From contig JAQVRW010000215.1 of the NCBI GenBank assembly GCA_028700875.1, forward strand, positions 1-5,535: DNA of 5,535 bases, read 5' to 3'. The notes beneath the pieces were generated by a model. It was not told where the DNA came from and searched no databases. It saw nothing but the letters and a program-made list of their open reading frames with translations. This DNA is from Candidatus Zixiibacteriota bacterium (lineage in GTDB: Bacteria > Zixibacteria > MSB-5A5 > GN15 > JAAZOE01). Made by a program: the position numbers and the translations under genes. Numbering within the stretch: position 1 is the first letter of the stretch; every line of letters starts with the position of its first letter. Shown piece after piece: positions 5,471 to 5,535 of this stretch.

Positions 5471-5535
5471 CTATTCGACTACGATGGAGCTGGCCACGAA
5501 GAACGAACTGTAGGTGCCGATGATCACGCCCATGG
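5471..5535 (-). CDS. secF: Protein translocase subunit SecF, C-terminal end (partial)
   Basis: Read on the minus strand, the last 20 codons give MGVIIGTYSSFFVASSIVVE and then TAG (at 5473-5471); the rest lies beyond the right edge. The G-x-I-x-G-T-Y-S-S-x-F-x-A-S pattern is the hallmark of the last transmembrane segment of SecF, the inner-membrane partner of SecD that uses the proton or sodium gradient to drive late steps of Sec export. SecD lacks the TYSS motif at this place. The gene converges on the propionate operon and shares its terminator. If the order is normal, secD should lie further to the right, upstream of secF. The fragment is short, but the motif is specific. Confidence 0.85.
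   Translation of the reverse strand, partial: MGVIIGTYSSFFVASSIVVE

Overview
The window holds a tightly packed plus-strand gene cluster for the methylmalonyl-CoA arm of propionate metabolism. In order it carries a biotin carboxylase, a biotin carboxyl carrier protein, the catalytic domain subunit of methylmalonyl-CoA mutase, an unrecognised lipoprotein, methylmalonyl-CoA epimerase and, after a 60-nt gap, a dCMP deaminase. On the left is the 3' end of an IS110-type transposase. On the right a bidirectional terminator separates the cluster from the 3' end of a convergent secF on the minus strand.

Layout: 3-113, transposase C-terminus. 114-280, non-coding, with a strong GC-rich hairpin and a second small hairpin just before the first operon gene. 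281-4784, five genes whose junctions are either 5 nt apart or overlap by 34, 14 and 4 nt, so probably one translationally coupled transcript. 4785-4844, a short spacer with an inverted repeat. 4845-5366, dCMP deaminase. 5390-5420, terminator. 5471-5535, secF end.

How the genes work together: the biotin carboxylase charges the biotin on the carrier protein. A carboxyltransferase that is not in the window would move the carboxyl group to propionyl-CoA, giving (S)-methylmalonyl-CoA. The epimerase converts this to the R form, and the cobalamin-dependent mutase isomerises it to succinyl-CoA. The same enzymes can run in reverse towards propionate. Two essential partners are missing: the carboxyltransferase and the B12-binding subunit of the mutase. 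Both must be encoded elsewhere, if the pathway works as inferred. The lipoprotein between mutase and epimerase has no obvious role in the pathway. The dCMP deaminase belongs to pyrimidine deoxynucleotide supply and may simply share the transcript.

Organism: a moderately GC-rich bacterium. A lipoprotein with Gln at +2 after Cys, a secF gene, split acyl-CoA carboxylase subunits and a stand-alone mutase catalytic subunit would fit a diderm bacterium, perhaps of the wider FCB group or a related candidate phylum. That placement is inference from gene style only. I found no clear new biological system. The points most worth a second look are the lipoprotein embedded in the operon, the eukaryote-like dCMP deaminase and the IS110 end abutting the operon.
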